A DNA stretch of 64,000 nt from Elmis aenea (taxonomy: Eukaryota > Arthropoda > Insecta > Coleoptera > Elmidae), in contig CANTFG010000031.1 of the NCBI GenBank assembly GCA_947652605.1, forward strand, positions 144,367-208,366. Direction: 5' to 3'. The notes under the pieces are model-generated. The model worked only from the letters and a program-made list of their open reading frames with translations, ran no database searches and had not been told where the DNA came from. This document shows, piece by piece, positions 10,807 to 24,495 of this stretch; positions within the stretch are counted from its first letter, which is position 1, and every line of letters begins with the position of its first letter. The position numbers were made by a program, and so were the translations under genes.

Positions 10807-13800
10807 GGTATTTTTAGGAAATTATTAAAAATTTAAACCAGCTCATTAAAAGACATATGCAAAACAATTGTATTCATGTAAAGAGGCGATGGATAAACTG
10901 TTCCTGTGATATACAAATCAATAATTAAAATTGTTTAGAAATAGTCGCTCAAGGAACATATGTATTAACTAAAGCACGGTATTTTTAGGAAATTATTAAA
11001 AATTAAAACCAGCTCATTGAAAGACATATGCAAAACAATTGTATTCATGTAAAGAGGCGATGGATAAACTGTTCCTGTGATATACAAATCAATAATTAAA
11101 ATTGTGTAGAAATAGTCGCTCAAGGAACATATGTATTAACTAAAGCACGGTATTTTTAGGAAATTATTAAAAATTAAAACCAGCTCATTGAAAGACATAT
11201 GCAAAACAATTGTATTCATGTAAAGAGGCGATGGATAAACTGTTCCTGTGATATACAAATCAATAATTAAAATTGTTTCGAAATAGTCGCTCAAGGAACA
11301 CATGTATTAACTAAAGCACGGCATTTTTAGGAAATTATTAAAAATTAAAACCAGCTCATTGAAAGACATATGCAAAACAATTGTATTCATGTAAAGAGGC
11401 GATGGATAAACTGTTCCTGTGATATACAAATCAATAATTAAAATTGTTTCGAAATAGTCGCTCCAGGAACACATGTATTAACTAAAGCACGGTATTTTTA
11501 GGAAATTATTAAAAATTAAAACCAACTCATTGAAAGACATATGCAAAACAATTGTATTCATGTAAAGAGGCGATGGATAAACTGTTTCTGTGATATACAA
11601 ATCAATAATTAAAATTGTTTCGAAATAGTCGCTCAAGGAACATATGTATTAACTAAAGCACGGTATTTTTAGGAAATTATTAAAAATTTAAACCAGCTGA
11701 TTAAAAGACATATGCAAAACAATTGTATTCATGTAAAGTGGCGATGGATAAACTGTTTCTGTGATATACAAATCAATAATTAAAATTGTTTCGAAATAGT
11801 CGCTCAAGGAACATATGTATTAACTAAAGCACGGTATTTTTAGGAAATTATTAAAAATTAAAACCAGCTCATTGAAAGACATATGCAAAACAATTGTATT
11901 CATGTAAAGAGGCGATGGATAAACTGTTCCTGTGATATACAAATCAATAATTAAAATTGTTTCGAAATAGTCGCTCAAGGAACACATGTATTAACTAAAG
12001 CACGGCATTTTTAGGAAATTATTAAAAATTAAAACCAGCTCATTGAAAGACATATGCAAAACAATTGTATTCATGTAAAGAGGCGATGGATAAACTGTTC
12101 CTGTGATATACAAATCAATAATTAAAATTGTTTAGAAATAGTCGCTTAAGGAACATATGTATTAACTAAAGCACGGTATTTTTAGGAAATTATTAAAAAT
12201 TAAAACCAGCTCATTGAAAGACATATGCAAAACAATTGTATTCATGTAAAGAGGCGATGGATAAACTGTTCCTGTGATATACAAATCAATAATTAAAATT
12301 GTTTCGAAATATTCGCTCAAGGAACATATGTATTAACTAAAGCACGGTATTTTTAGGAAATTATTAAAAATTAAAACCAGCTCATTGAAAGACATATGCA
12401 AAACAATTGTATTCATGTAAAGAAGCGATGGATAAATTGTTTCTGTGATATACAAATCAATAATTAAAATTGTTTAGAAATAGTCGCTCAAGGAACATAT
12501 GTATTAACTAAAGCACGGTATTTTTAGGAAATTATTAAAAATTAAAACCCGCTCATTGAAAGACATATGCAAAACAATTGTATTCATGTAAAGAGGCGAT
12601 GGATAAACTGTTCCTGTGATATACAAATCAATAATTAAAATTGTTTCGAAATAGTCGCTCAAGGAACATATGTATGTATTAACTAAAGCACGGTATTTTT
12701 AGGAAATTATTAAAAATTAAAACCAGCTCATTGAAAGACATATGCAAAACAATTGTATTCATGTAAAGAGGCGATGGATAAACTGTTCCTGTGATATACA
12801 AATCAATAATTAAAATTGTTTCGAAATAGTCGCTCAAGGAACACATGTATTAACTAAAGCACGGTATTTTTAGGAAATTATTAAAAATTAAAACCAACTC
12901 ATTGAAAGACATATGCAAAACAATTGTATTCATGTAAAGAGGCGATGGATAAACTGTTTCTGTGATATACAAATCAATAATTAAAATTGTTTCGAAATAG
13001 TCGCTCAAGGAACATATGTATTAACTAAAGCACGGTATTTTTAGGAAATTATTAAAATCTTAAACCAGCTCATTAAAAGACATATGCAAAACAATTGTAT
13101 TCATGTAAAGTGGCGATGGATAAACTGTTTCTGTGATATACAAATCAATAATTAGAATTGTTTCGAAATAGTCGCTCAAGGAACATATGTATTAACTAAA
13201 GCACGGTATTTTTAGGAAATTATTAAAAATTAAAACCAGCTCATTGAAAGACATATGCAAAACAATTGTATTCATGTAAAGAGGCGATGGATAAACTGTT
13301 CCTGTGATATACAAATCAATAATTAAAATTGTTTAGAAATAGTCGCTCAAGGAACATATGTATTAACTAAAGCACGGTATTTTTAGGAAATTATTAAAAA
13401 TTAAAACCAGCTCATTGAAAGACATATGCAAAACAATTGTATTCATGTAAAGAAGCGATGGATAAATTGTTCCTGTGATATACAAATCAATAATTAAAAT
13501 TGTTTAGAAATAGTCGCTCAAGGAACATATGTATTAACTAAAGCACGGTATTTTTAGGAAATTATTAAAAATTAAAACCCGCTCATTGAAAGACATATGC
13601 AAAACAATTGTATTCATGTAAAGAGGCGATGGATAAACTGTTCCTGTGATATACAAATCAATAATTAAAATTGTTTCGAAATAGTCGCTCAAGGAACATA
13701 TGTATGTATAAACTAAAGCACGGTATTTTTAGGAAATTATTAAAAATTAAAACCAGCTCATTGAAAGACATATGCAAAACAATTGTATTCATGTAAAGAG

Positions 13801-14062
13801 GCGATGGATAAACTGTTCCTGTGATATACAAATCAATAATTAAAATTGTTTCGAAATAGTCGCTCAAGGAACACATGTATTAACTAAAGCACGGTATTTT
13901 TAGGAAATTATTAAAAATTAAAACCAACTCATTGAAAGACATATGCAAAACTATTGTATTCATGTAAAGTGGCGATGGATAAACTGTTTCTGTGATATAC
14001 AAATCAATAATTAAAATTGTTTCGAAATAGTCGCTCAAGGAACATATGTATTAACTAAAGCA

Positions 14063-17000
14063 CGGTATTTTTAGGAAATTATTAAAAATTAAAACCAGCT
14101 CATTGAAAGACATATGCAAAACAATTGTAGTAATGTAAAGAGGCGATGGATAAACTGTTCCTGTGATATACAAATCAATAATTGAAATTGTTTCGAAATA
14201 TTCGCTCAAGGAACATATGTATTAACTAAAGCACGGTATTTTTAGGAAATTATTAAAAATTAAAACCAGCTCATTGAAAGACATATGCAAAACAATTGTA
14301 TTCATGTAAAGAGGCGATGGATAAACTGTTCCTGTGATATACAAATCAATAATTAAAATTGTTTAGAAATAGTTGCTCAAGGAACATATGTATTAACTAA
14401 AGCACGGTATTTTTAGGAAATTATTAAAAATTAAAACCAGCTCATTGAAAGACATATGCAAAACAATTGTATTCATGTAAAGAAGCGATGGATAAATTGT
14501 TCCTGTGATATACAAATCAATAATTAAAATTGTTTAGAAATAGTCGCTCAAGGAACATATGTATATTAACTAAAGCACGGTATTTTTAGGAAATTATTAA
14601 AAATTAAAACCAGCTCATTGAAAGACATATGCAAAACAATTGTATTTATGTAAAGAAGCGATGGATAAATTGTTCCTGTGATATACAAATTAATAATTAA
14701 AATTGTTTAGAAATAGTCGCTCAAGGAACATATGTATTAACTAAAGCACGGTATTTTTAGGAAATTATTAAAAATTAAAACCAGCTCATTGAAAGACATA
14801 TGCAAAACAATTGTATTCATGTAAAGAGGCGATGGATAAACTGTTCCTGTGATATACAAATCAATAATTAAAATTGTTTAGAAATAGTCGCTCAAGGAAC
14901 ATATGTATGTATTAACTAAAGCACGGTATTTTTAGGAAATTATTAAAAATTAAAACCAGCTCATTGAAAGACATATGCAAAACAATTGTATTCATGTAAA
15001 GAGGCGATGGATAAACTGTTCCTGTGATATACAAATCAATAATTAAAATTGTGTAGAAATAGTCGCTCAAGGAACATATGTATTAACTAAAGCACGGTAT
15101 TTTTAGGAAATTATTAAAAATTAAAACCAGCTCATTGAAAGACATATGCAAAACAATTGTATTCATGTAAAGAGGCGATGGATAAACTGTTCCTGTGATA
15201 TACAAATCAATAATTAAAATTGTTTCGAAATAGTCGCTCAAGGAACACATGTATTAACTAAAGCACGGCATTTTTAGGAAATTATTAAAAATTAAAACCA
15301 GCTCATTGAAAGACATATGCAAAACAATTGTATTCATGTAAAGAGGCGATGGATAAACTGTTCCTGTGATATACAAATCAATAATTAAAATTGTTTAGAA
15401 ATAGTCGCTCTAGGAACACATGTATTAACTAAAGCACGGTATTTTTAGGAAATTATTAAAAATTAAAACCAACTCATTGAAAGACATATGCAAAACAATT
15501 GTATTCATGTAAAGAGGCGATGGATAAACTGTTTCTGTGATATACAAATCAATAATTAAAATTGTTTCGAAATAGTCGCTCAAGGAACATATGTATTAAC
15601 TAAAGCACGGTATTTTTAGGAAATTATTAAAAATTTAAACCAGCTCATTAAAAGACATATGCAAAACTATTGTATTCATGTAAAGTGGCGATGGATAAAC
15701 TGTTTCTGTGATATAAAAATCAATAATTAAAATTGTTTCGAAATAGTCGCTCAAGGAACATATGTATTAACTAAAGCACGGTATTTTTAGGAAATTATTA
15801 AAAATTAAAACCAGCTCATTGAAAGACATATGCAAAACAATTGTATTCATGTAAAGAGGCGATGGATAAACTGTTCCTGTGATATACAAATCAATAATTA
15901 AAATTGTTTCGAAATAGTCTCTCAAGGAACACATGTATTAACTAAAGCACGGCATTTTTAGGAAATTATTAAAAATTAAAACCAGCTCATTGAAAGACAT
16001 ATGCAAAACAATTGTATTCATGTAAAGAGGCGATGGATAAACTGTTCCTGTGATATACAAATCAATAATTAAAATTGTTTAGAAATAGTCGCTCAAGGAA
16101 CATATGTATTAACTAAAGCACGGTATTTTTAGGAAATTATTAAAAATTAAAACCAGCTCATTGAAAGACATATGCAAAACAATTGTATTCATGTAAAGAG
16201 GCGATGGATAAACTGTTCCTGTGATATACAAATCAATAATTAAAATTGTGTAGAAATAGTCGCTCAAGGAACATATGTATTAACTAAAGCACGGTATTTT
16301 TAGGAAATTATTAAAAATTAAAACCAGCTCATTGAAAGACATATGCAAAACAATTGTATTCATGTAAAGAGGCGATGGATAAACTGTTCCTGTGATATAC
16401 AAATCAATAATTAAAATTGTTTCGAAATAGTCGCTCAAGGAACACATGTATTAACTAAAGCACGGCATTTTTAGGAAATTATTAAAAATTAAAACCAGCT
16501 CATTGAAAGACATATGCAAAACAATTGTATTCATGTAAAGAGGCGATGGATAAACTGTTCCTGTGATATACAAATCAATAATTAAAATTGTTTCGAAATA
16601 GTCGCTCAAGGAACACATGTATTAACTAAAGCACGGTATTTTTAGGAAATTATTGAAAATTAAAACCAACTCATTGAAAGACATATGCAAAACAATTGTA
16701 TTCATGTAAAGAGGCGATGGATAAACTGTTCCTGTGATATACAAATCAATAATTAAAATTGTTTAGAAATAGTCGCTCAAGGAACATATGTATTAACTAA
16801 AGCACGGTATTTTTAGGAAATTATTAAAAATTAAAACCAGCTCATTGAAAGACATATGCAAAACAATTGTATTCATGTAAAGAGGCGATGGATAAACTGT
16901 TTCTGTGATATACAAATCAATAATTGAAATTGTTTCGAAATAGTCGCTCAAGGAACATATGTATTAACTAAAGCACGGTATTTTTAGGAAATTATTAAAA

Positions 17001-17834
17001 ATTAAAACCAGCTCATTGAAAGACATATGCAAAACAATTGTATTCATGTAAAGAGGCGATGGATAAACTGTTCCTGTGATATACAAATCAATAATTAAAA
17101 TTGTTTAGAAATAGTCGCTCAAGGAACATATGTATTAACTAAAGCACGGTATTTTTAGGAAATTATTAAAAATTAAAACCAGCTCATTGAAAGACATATG
17201 CAAAACAATTGTATTCATGTAAAGAGGCGATGGATAAACTGTTCCTGTGATATACAAATCAATAATTAAAATTGTTTAGAAATAGTCGCTCAAGGAACAT
17301 ATGTATTAACTAAAGCACGGTATTTTTAGGAAATTATTAAAAATTAAAACCCGCTCATTGAAAGACATATGCAAAACAATTGTATTCATGTAAAGAGGCG
17401 ATGGATAAACTGTTCCTGTGATATACAAATCAATAATTAAAATTGTTTAGAAATAGTCGCTCAAGGAACATATGTATGTATTAACTAAAGCACGGTATTT
17501 TTAGGAAATTATTAAAAATTAAAACCAGCTCATTGAAAGACATATGCAAAACAATTGTATTCATGTAAAGAGGCGATGGATAAACTGTTCCTGTGATATA
17601 CAAATCAATAATTAAAATTGTTTCGAAATAGTCGCTCAAGAAACATATGTATTAACTAAAGCACGGTATTTTTAGGAAATTATTAAAAATTAAAACCAGC
17701 TCATTGAAAGACATATGCAAAACAATTGTATTCATGTAAAGAGGCGATGGATAAACTGTTTCTGTGATATACAAATCAATAATTAAAATTGTTTCGAAAT
17801 AGTCGCTCAAGGAACATATGTATTAACTAAAGCA
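14063..17834 (+). repeat. Long duplication alpha, copy 2 (3772 bp)
   Basis: Repeats the monomer order of 1027-4970, with TGTAGTAATG near 14128 and ATTGAAAATT with CCAACTC near 16655. It is one monomer shorter because two copy 1 monomers (3428 and 3599) are represented by the single monomer at 16463. Private changes include CTCTAGGAAC near 15408, TATAAAAATC near 15714 and GTCTCTC near 15918. In addition, AAATGATT of copy 1 is AAATTATT here. At 17664 the copies already differ (ATTAAAATT against ATTGAAATT), and order diverges from 17835. Confidence 0.86.
16463..16633 (+). repeat. Hybrid monomer from an exact one-unit deletion
   Basis: In copy 1 the corresponding stretch is two monomers: 3428 (CGGCATTTTT start, GTGTAG end) and 3599 (CGGTATTTTT start, TTTCG and ACACATG end). 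Here one monomer has the CGGCATTTTT start of the first and the TTTCG and ACACATG end of the second. That is the product expected from unequal crossover or an in-register deletion of exactly 171 bp, with the junction between monomer positions 5 and about 130. Confidence 0.75.
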
Positions 17835-18693
17835 CGGTATTTTTAGGAAATTATTAAAAATTTAAACCAGCTCATTAAAAGACATATGCAAAACAATTGT
17901 ATTCATGTAAAGTGGCGATGGATAAACTGTTTCTGTGATATACAAATCAATAATTAAAATTGTTTCGAAATAGTCGCTCAAGGAACATATGTATTAACTA
18001 AAGCACGGTATTTTTAGGAAATTATTAAAAATTAAAACCAGCTCATTGAAAGACATATGCAAAACAATTGTATTCATGTAAAGAGGCGATGGATAAACTG
18101 TTCCTGTGATATACAAATCAATAATTAAAATTGTTTCGAAATAGTCGCTCAAGGAACACATGTATTAACTAAAGCACGGCATTTTTAGGAAATTATTAAA
18201 AATTAAAACCAGCTCATTGAAAGACATATGCAAAACAATTGTATTCATGTAAAGAGGCGATGGATAAACTGTTCCTGTGATATACAAATCAATAATTAAA
18301 ATTGTTTAGAAATAGTCGCTCAAGGAACATATGTATTAACTAAAGCACGGTATTTTTAGGAAATTATTAAAAATTTAAACCAGCTCATTGAAAGACATAT
18401 GCAAAACAATTGTATTCATGTAAAGAGGCGATGGATAAACTGTTCCTGTGATATACAAATCAATAATTAAAATTGTGTAGAAATAGTCGCTCAAGGAACA
18501 TATGTATTAACTAAAGCACGGTATTTTTAGGAAATTATTAAAAATTAAAACCAGCTCATTGAAAGACATATGCAAAACAATTGTATTCATGTAAAGAGGC
18601 GATGGATAAACTGTTCCTGTGATATACAAATCAATAATTAAAATTGTTTAGAAATAGTCGCTCAAGGAACATATGTATGTATTAACTAAAGCA

Positions 18694-21600
18694 CGGTATT
18701 TTTAGGAAATTATTAAAAATTAAAACCAACTCATTGAAAGACATATGCAAAACAATTGTATTCATGTAAAGAGGCGATCGATAAACTGTTTCTGTGATAT
18801 ACAAATCAATAATTAAAATTGTTTCGAAATAGTCGCTCAAGGAACATATGTATTAACTAAAGCACGGTATTTTTAGGAAATTATTAAAAATTTAAACCAG
18901 CTCATTAAAAGACATATGCAAAACAATTGTATTCATGTAAAGTGGCGATGGATAAACTGTTTCTGTGATATACAAATCAATAATTAAAATTGTTTCGAAA
19001 TAGTCGCTCAAGGAACATATGTATTAACTAAAGCACGGTATTTTTAGGAAATTATTAAAAGTTAAAACCAGCTCATTGAAAGACATATGCAAAACAATTG
19101 TATTCATGTAAAGAGGCGATGGATAAACTGTTCCTGTGATATACAAATCAATAATTAAAATTGTTTCGAAATAGTCGCTTAAGGAACACATGTATTAACT
19201 AAAGCACGGCATTTTTAGGAAATTATTAAAAATTAAAACCAGCTCATTGAAAGACATATGCAAAACAATTGTATTCATGTAAAGAGGCGATGGATAAACT
19301 GTTCCTGTGATATACAAATCAATAATTAAAATTGTTTAGAAATAGTCGCTCAAGGAACATATGTATTAACTAAAGCACGGTATTTTTAGGAAATTATTAA
19401 AAATTAAAACCAGCTCATTGAAAGACATATGCAAAACAATTGTATTCATGTAAAGAGGCGATGGATAAACTGTTCCTGTGATATACAAATCAATAATTAA
19501 AATTGTTTCGAAATAGTCGCTCAAGGAACACATGTATTAACTAAAGCACGGTATTTTTAGGAAATTATTAAAAATTAAAACCAGCTCATTGAAAGACATA
19601 TGCAAAACAATTGTATTCATGTAAAGAGGCGATGGATAAACTGTTCCTGTGATATACAAATCAATAATTAAAATTGTTTCGAAATAGTCGCTCAAGGAAC
19701 ACATGTATTAACTAAAGCACGGTATTTTTAGGAAATTATTAAAAATTAAAACCAACTCATTGAAAGACATATGCAAAACAATTGTATTCATGTAAAGAGG
19801 CGATGGATAAACTGTTTCTGTGATATACAAATCAATAATTAAAATTGTTTCGAAATAGTCGCTCAAGGAACATATGTATTAACTAAAGCACGGTATTTTT
19901 AGGAAATTATTAAAAATTTAAACCAGCTCATTAAAAGACATATGCAAAACAATTGTATTCATGTAAAGTGGCGATGGATAAACTGTTTCTGTGATATACA
20001 AATCAATAATTAAAATTGTTTCGAAATAGTCGCTCAAGGAACATATGTATTAACTAAAGCACGGTATTTTTAGGAAATTATTAAAAATTAAAACCAGCTC
20101 ATTGAAAGACATATGCAAAACAATTGTATTCATGTAAAGAGGCGATGGATAAACTGTTCCTGTGATATACAAATCAATTATTAAAATTGTTTAGAAATAG
20201 TCGCTCAAGGAACATATGTATTAACTAAAGCACGGTATATTTAGGAAATTATTAAAAATTAAAACCAGCTCATTAAAAGACATATGCAAAACAATTGTAT
20301 TCATGTAAAAAAGCGATGGATAAACTGTTCCTGTGATATACAAATCAATAATTAAAATTGTTTAGAAATAGTCGCTCAAGGAACATATGTATTAACTAAA
20401 GCACGGTATTTTTAGGAAATTATTAAAAATTAAAACCAGCTCATTGAAAGACATATGCAAAACAATTGTATTCATGTAAAGAAGCGATGGATAAACTGTT
20501 CCTGTGATATACAAATCAATAATTAAAATTGTTTAGAAATAGTCGCTCAAGGAACATATGTATTAACTAAAGCACGGTATTTTTAGGAAATTATTAAAAA
20601 TTAAAACCCGCTCATTGAAAGACATATGCAAAACAATTGTATTCATGTAAAGAGGCGATGGATAAACTGTTCCTGTGATATACAAATCAATAATTAAAAT
20701 TGTTTAGAAATAGTCGCTCAAGGAACATATGTATGTATTAACTAAAGCACGGTATTTTTAGGAAATTATTAAAAATTAAAACCAGCTCATTGAAAGACAT
20801 ATGCAAAACAATTGTATTCATGTAAAGAGGCGATGGATAAACTGTTCCTGTGATATACAAAACAATAATTAAAATTGTTTTGAAATAGTCGCTCAAGGAA
20901 CACATGTATTAACTAAAGCACGGCTATTTTAGGAAATTATTAAAAATTAAAACCAGCTCATTGAAAGACATATGCAAAACAATTGTATTCATGTAAAGAG
21001 GCGATGGATAAACTGTTCCTGTGATATACAAATCAATAATTAAAATTGTTTCGAAATAGTCGCTCAAGAAACATATGTATTAACTAAAGCACGGTATTTT
21101 TAGGAAATTATTAAAAATTAAAACCAGCTCATTGAAAGACATATGCAAAACAATTGTATTCATGTAAAGAGGCGATGGATAAACTGTTCCTGTGATATAC
21201 AAATCAATAATTAAAATTGTTTAGAAATAGTCGCTCAAGGAACATATGTATTAACTAAAGCACGGTATTTTTAGGAAATTATTAAAAATTAAAACCAGCT
21301 CATTGAAAGACATATGCAAAACAATTGTATTCATGTAAAGAAGCGATGGATAAACTGTTCCTGTGATATACAAATCAATAATTAAAATTGTTTAGAAATA
21401 GTCGCTCAAGGAACATATGTATTAACTAAAGCACGGTATTTTTAGGAAATTATTAAAAATTAAAACCCGCTCATTGAAAGACATATGCAAAACAATTGTA
21501 TTCATGTAAAGAGGCGATGGATAAACTGTTCCTGTGATATACAAATCAATAATTAAAATTGTTTAGAAATAGTCGCTCAAGGAACATATGTATGTATTAA

Positions 21601-24495
21601 CTAAAGCACGGTATTTTTAGGAAATTATTAAAAATTAAAACCAGCTCATTGAAAGACATATGCAAAACAATTGTATTCATGTAAAGAGGCGATGGATAAA
21701 CTGTTCCTGTGATGTACAAATCAATAATTAAAATTGTTTTGAAATAGTCGCTCAAGGAACACATGTATTAACTAAAGCACGGCATTTTTAGGAAATTAAT
21801 AAAAATTAAAACCAGCTCATTGAAAGACATATCCAAAACAATTGTATTCATGTAAAGAGGCGATGGATAAACTGTTCCTGTGATATACAAATCAATAATT
21901 AAAATTGTTTCGAAATAGTCGCTCAAGAAACATATGTATTAACTAAAGCACGGTATTTTTAGGAAATTATTAAAAATTAAAACCAGCTCATTGAAAGACA
22001 TATGCAAAACAATTGTATTCATGTAAAGAGGCGATGGATAAACTGTTAATATAATTTCGAAATAGTCGCTCAAGGAACATATGTATTAACTAAAGCACGG
22101 TATTTTTAGGAAATTATTAAAAATTTAAACCAGCTCATTAAAAGACATATGCAAAACAATTGTATTCATGTAAAGAGGCGATGGATAAACTGTTCCTGTG
22201 ATATACAAATCAATAATTAAAATTGTTTAGAAATAGTCGCTCAAGGAACATATGTATTAACTAAAGCACGGTATTTTTAGGAAATTATTAAAAATTAAAA
22301 CCAGCTCATTGAAAGACATATGCAAAACAATTGTATTCATGTAAAGAGGCGATAGATAAACTGTTCCTGTGATATACAAATCAATAATTAAAATTGTGTA
22401 GAAATAGTCGCTCAAGGAACATATGTATTAACTAAAGCACGGTATTTTTAGGAAATTATTAAAAATTAAAACCAGCTCATTGAAAGACATATGCAAAACA
22501 ATTGTATTCATGTAAAGAGGCGATGGATAAACTGTTCCTGTGATATACAAATCAATAATTAAAATTGTTTCGAAATAGTCGCTCAAGGAACACATGTATT
22601 AACTAAAGCACGGCATTTTTAGGAAATTATTAAAAATTAAAACCAGCTCATTGAAAGACATATGCAAAACAATTGTATTCATGTAAAGAGGCGATGGATA
22701 AACTGTTCCTGTGATATACAAATCAATAATTAAAATTGTTTCGAAATAGTCGCTCCAGGAACACATGTATTAACTAAAGCACGGTATTTTTAGGAAATTA
22801 TTAAAAATTAAAACCAACTCATTGAAAGACATATGCAAAACAATTGTATTCATGTAAAGAGGCGATGGATAAACTGTTTCTGTGATATACAAATCAATAA
22901 TTAAAATTGTTTCGAAATAGTCGCTCAAGGAACATATGTATTAACTAAAGCACGGTATTTTTAGGAAATTATTAAAAATTTAAACCAGCTCATTAAAAGA
23001 CATATGCAAAACAATTGTATTCATGTAAAGTGGCGATGGATAAACTGTTTCTGTGATATACAAATCAATAATTAAAATTGTTTCGAAATAGTCGCTCAAG
23101 GAACATATGTATTAACTAAAGCACGGTATTTTTAGGAAATTATTAAAAATTAAAACCAGCTCATTGAAAGACATATGCAAAACAATTGTATTCATGTAAA
23201 GAGGCGATGGATAAACTGTTTCTGTGATATACAAATCAATAATTAAAATTGTTTCGAAATAGTCGCTCAAGGAACACATGTATTAACTAAAGCACGGCAT
23301 TTTTAGGAAATTATTAAAAATTAAAACCAGCTCATTGAAAGACATATGCAAAACAATTGTATTCATGTAAAGAGGCGATGGATAAACTGTTCCTGTGATA
23401 TACAAATCAATAATTAAAATTGTTTAGAAATAGTCGCTCAAGGAACATATGTATTAACTAAAGCACGGTATTTTTAGGAAATTATTAAAAATTAAAACCA
23501 GCTCATTGAAAGACATATGCAAAACAATTGTATTCATGTAAAGAGGCGATGGATAAACTGTTCCTGTGATATACAAATCAATAATTAAAATTGTTTTGAA
23601 ATAGTCGCTCAAGGAACATATGTATTAACTAAAGCACGGTATTTTTAGGAAATTATTAAAAATTAAAACCAGCTCATTGAAAGACATATGCAAAACAATT
23701 GTATTCATGTAAAGAAGCGATGGATAAATTGTTCCTGTGATATACAAATCAATAATTAAAATTGTTTAGAAATAGTCGCTCAAGGAACATATGTATTAAC
23801 TAAAGCACGGTATTTTTAGGAAATTATTAAAAATTAAAACCCGCTCATTGAAAGACATATGCAAAACAATTGTATTCATGTAAAGAGGCGATGGATAAAC
23901 TGTTCCTGTGATATACAAATCAATAATTAAAATTGTTTCGAAATAGTCGCTCAAGGAACATATGTATGTATTAACTAAAGCACGGTATTTTTAGGAAATT
24001 ATTAAAAATTAAAACCAGCTCATTGAAAGACATATGCAAAACAATTGTAATCATGTAAAGAGGCGATGGATAAACTGTTCCTGTGATATACAAATCAATA
24101 ATTAAAATTGTTTCGAAATAGTCGCTCAAGGAACACATGTATTAACTAAAGCACGGTATTTTTAGGAAATTATTAAAAATTAAAACCAACTCATTGAAAG
24201 ACATATGCAAAACAATTGTATTCATGTAAAGAGGCGATGGATAAACTGTTTCTGTGATATACAAATCAATAATTAAAATTGTTTCGAAATAGTCGCTCAA
24301 GGAACATATGTATTAACTAAAGCACGGTATTTTTAGGAAATTATTAAAATCTTAAACCAGCTCATTAAAAGACATATGCAAAACAATTGTATTCATGTAA
24401 AGTGGCGATGGATAAACTGTTTCTGTGATATACAAATCAATAATTAAAATTGTTTCGAAATAGTCGCTCAAGGAACATATGTATTAACTAAAGCA
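18694..24495 (+). repeat. Long duplication beta, copy 2 (5802 bp)
   Basis: Repeats 7206-13203 at an initial offset of 11488 bp, which falls to 11317 bp after one monomer loss (seen at CGGCTATTTT, 20921) and to 11292 bp after an indel (CGCTCCAGG at 22753). The total difference of 196 bp equals 171 (one GTGTAG monomer), 24 (the deletion with filler at 22048) and 1 (the extra T in copy 1). Private changes include CATATCCAAAAC near 21832, GATGTAC near 21714, CAAAACAATAATT near 20858 and TGTAATCATG near 24050. Confidence 0.87.
22048..22054 (+). other. 31-bp deletion with 7-bp filler inside a monomer
   Basis: The normal sequence between AAACTGTT and TTTCGAAATAG is 31 bp. Here it is replaced by AATATAA, a net loss of 24 bp. 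The loss accounts for most of the remaining offset change between the two beta copies. A deletion carrying a short non-native filler is a usual signature of end joining after a double-strand break, rather than of unequal crossover. The filler could be templated from nearby AATATAC or ATAATT stretches; this cannot be decided from the sequence. Confidence 0.85.

Larger units (their letters stand above)
7206..13203 (+). repeat. Long duplication beta, copy 1 (5998 bp)
   Basis: About 35 monomers whose order recurs at 18694-24495. Shared private markers include GGCGATCGATAAAC near 7288, AAAGTTAAAACC at 7573, CGCTTAAGG near 7690, TATATTTAGG with AAAAAAGCG near 8930-8995, CGGCTATTTTAGG at 9604, CGCTCCAGG near 11461 and AAATCTTAAACC near 13060. 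Private to this copy are an extra T in GAAACATTATG near 9757 and one additional GTGTAG monomer near 7890. The block contains its own 5-monomer tandem duplication. Confidence 0.88.

Noticed and set aside
13658..13876. 72-codon minus-strand open frame
   Set aside because: It lies wholly in satellite, about 1.3 monomers long. It stays open because this monomer carries both the TATG expansion and a rare TAAAC in place of TTAAC (13705-13713), which removes the usual stop. No homologous frame is open in other units, and there is no start context or domain.
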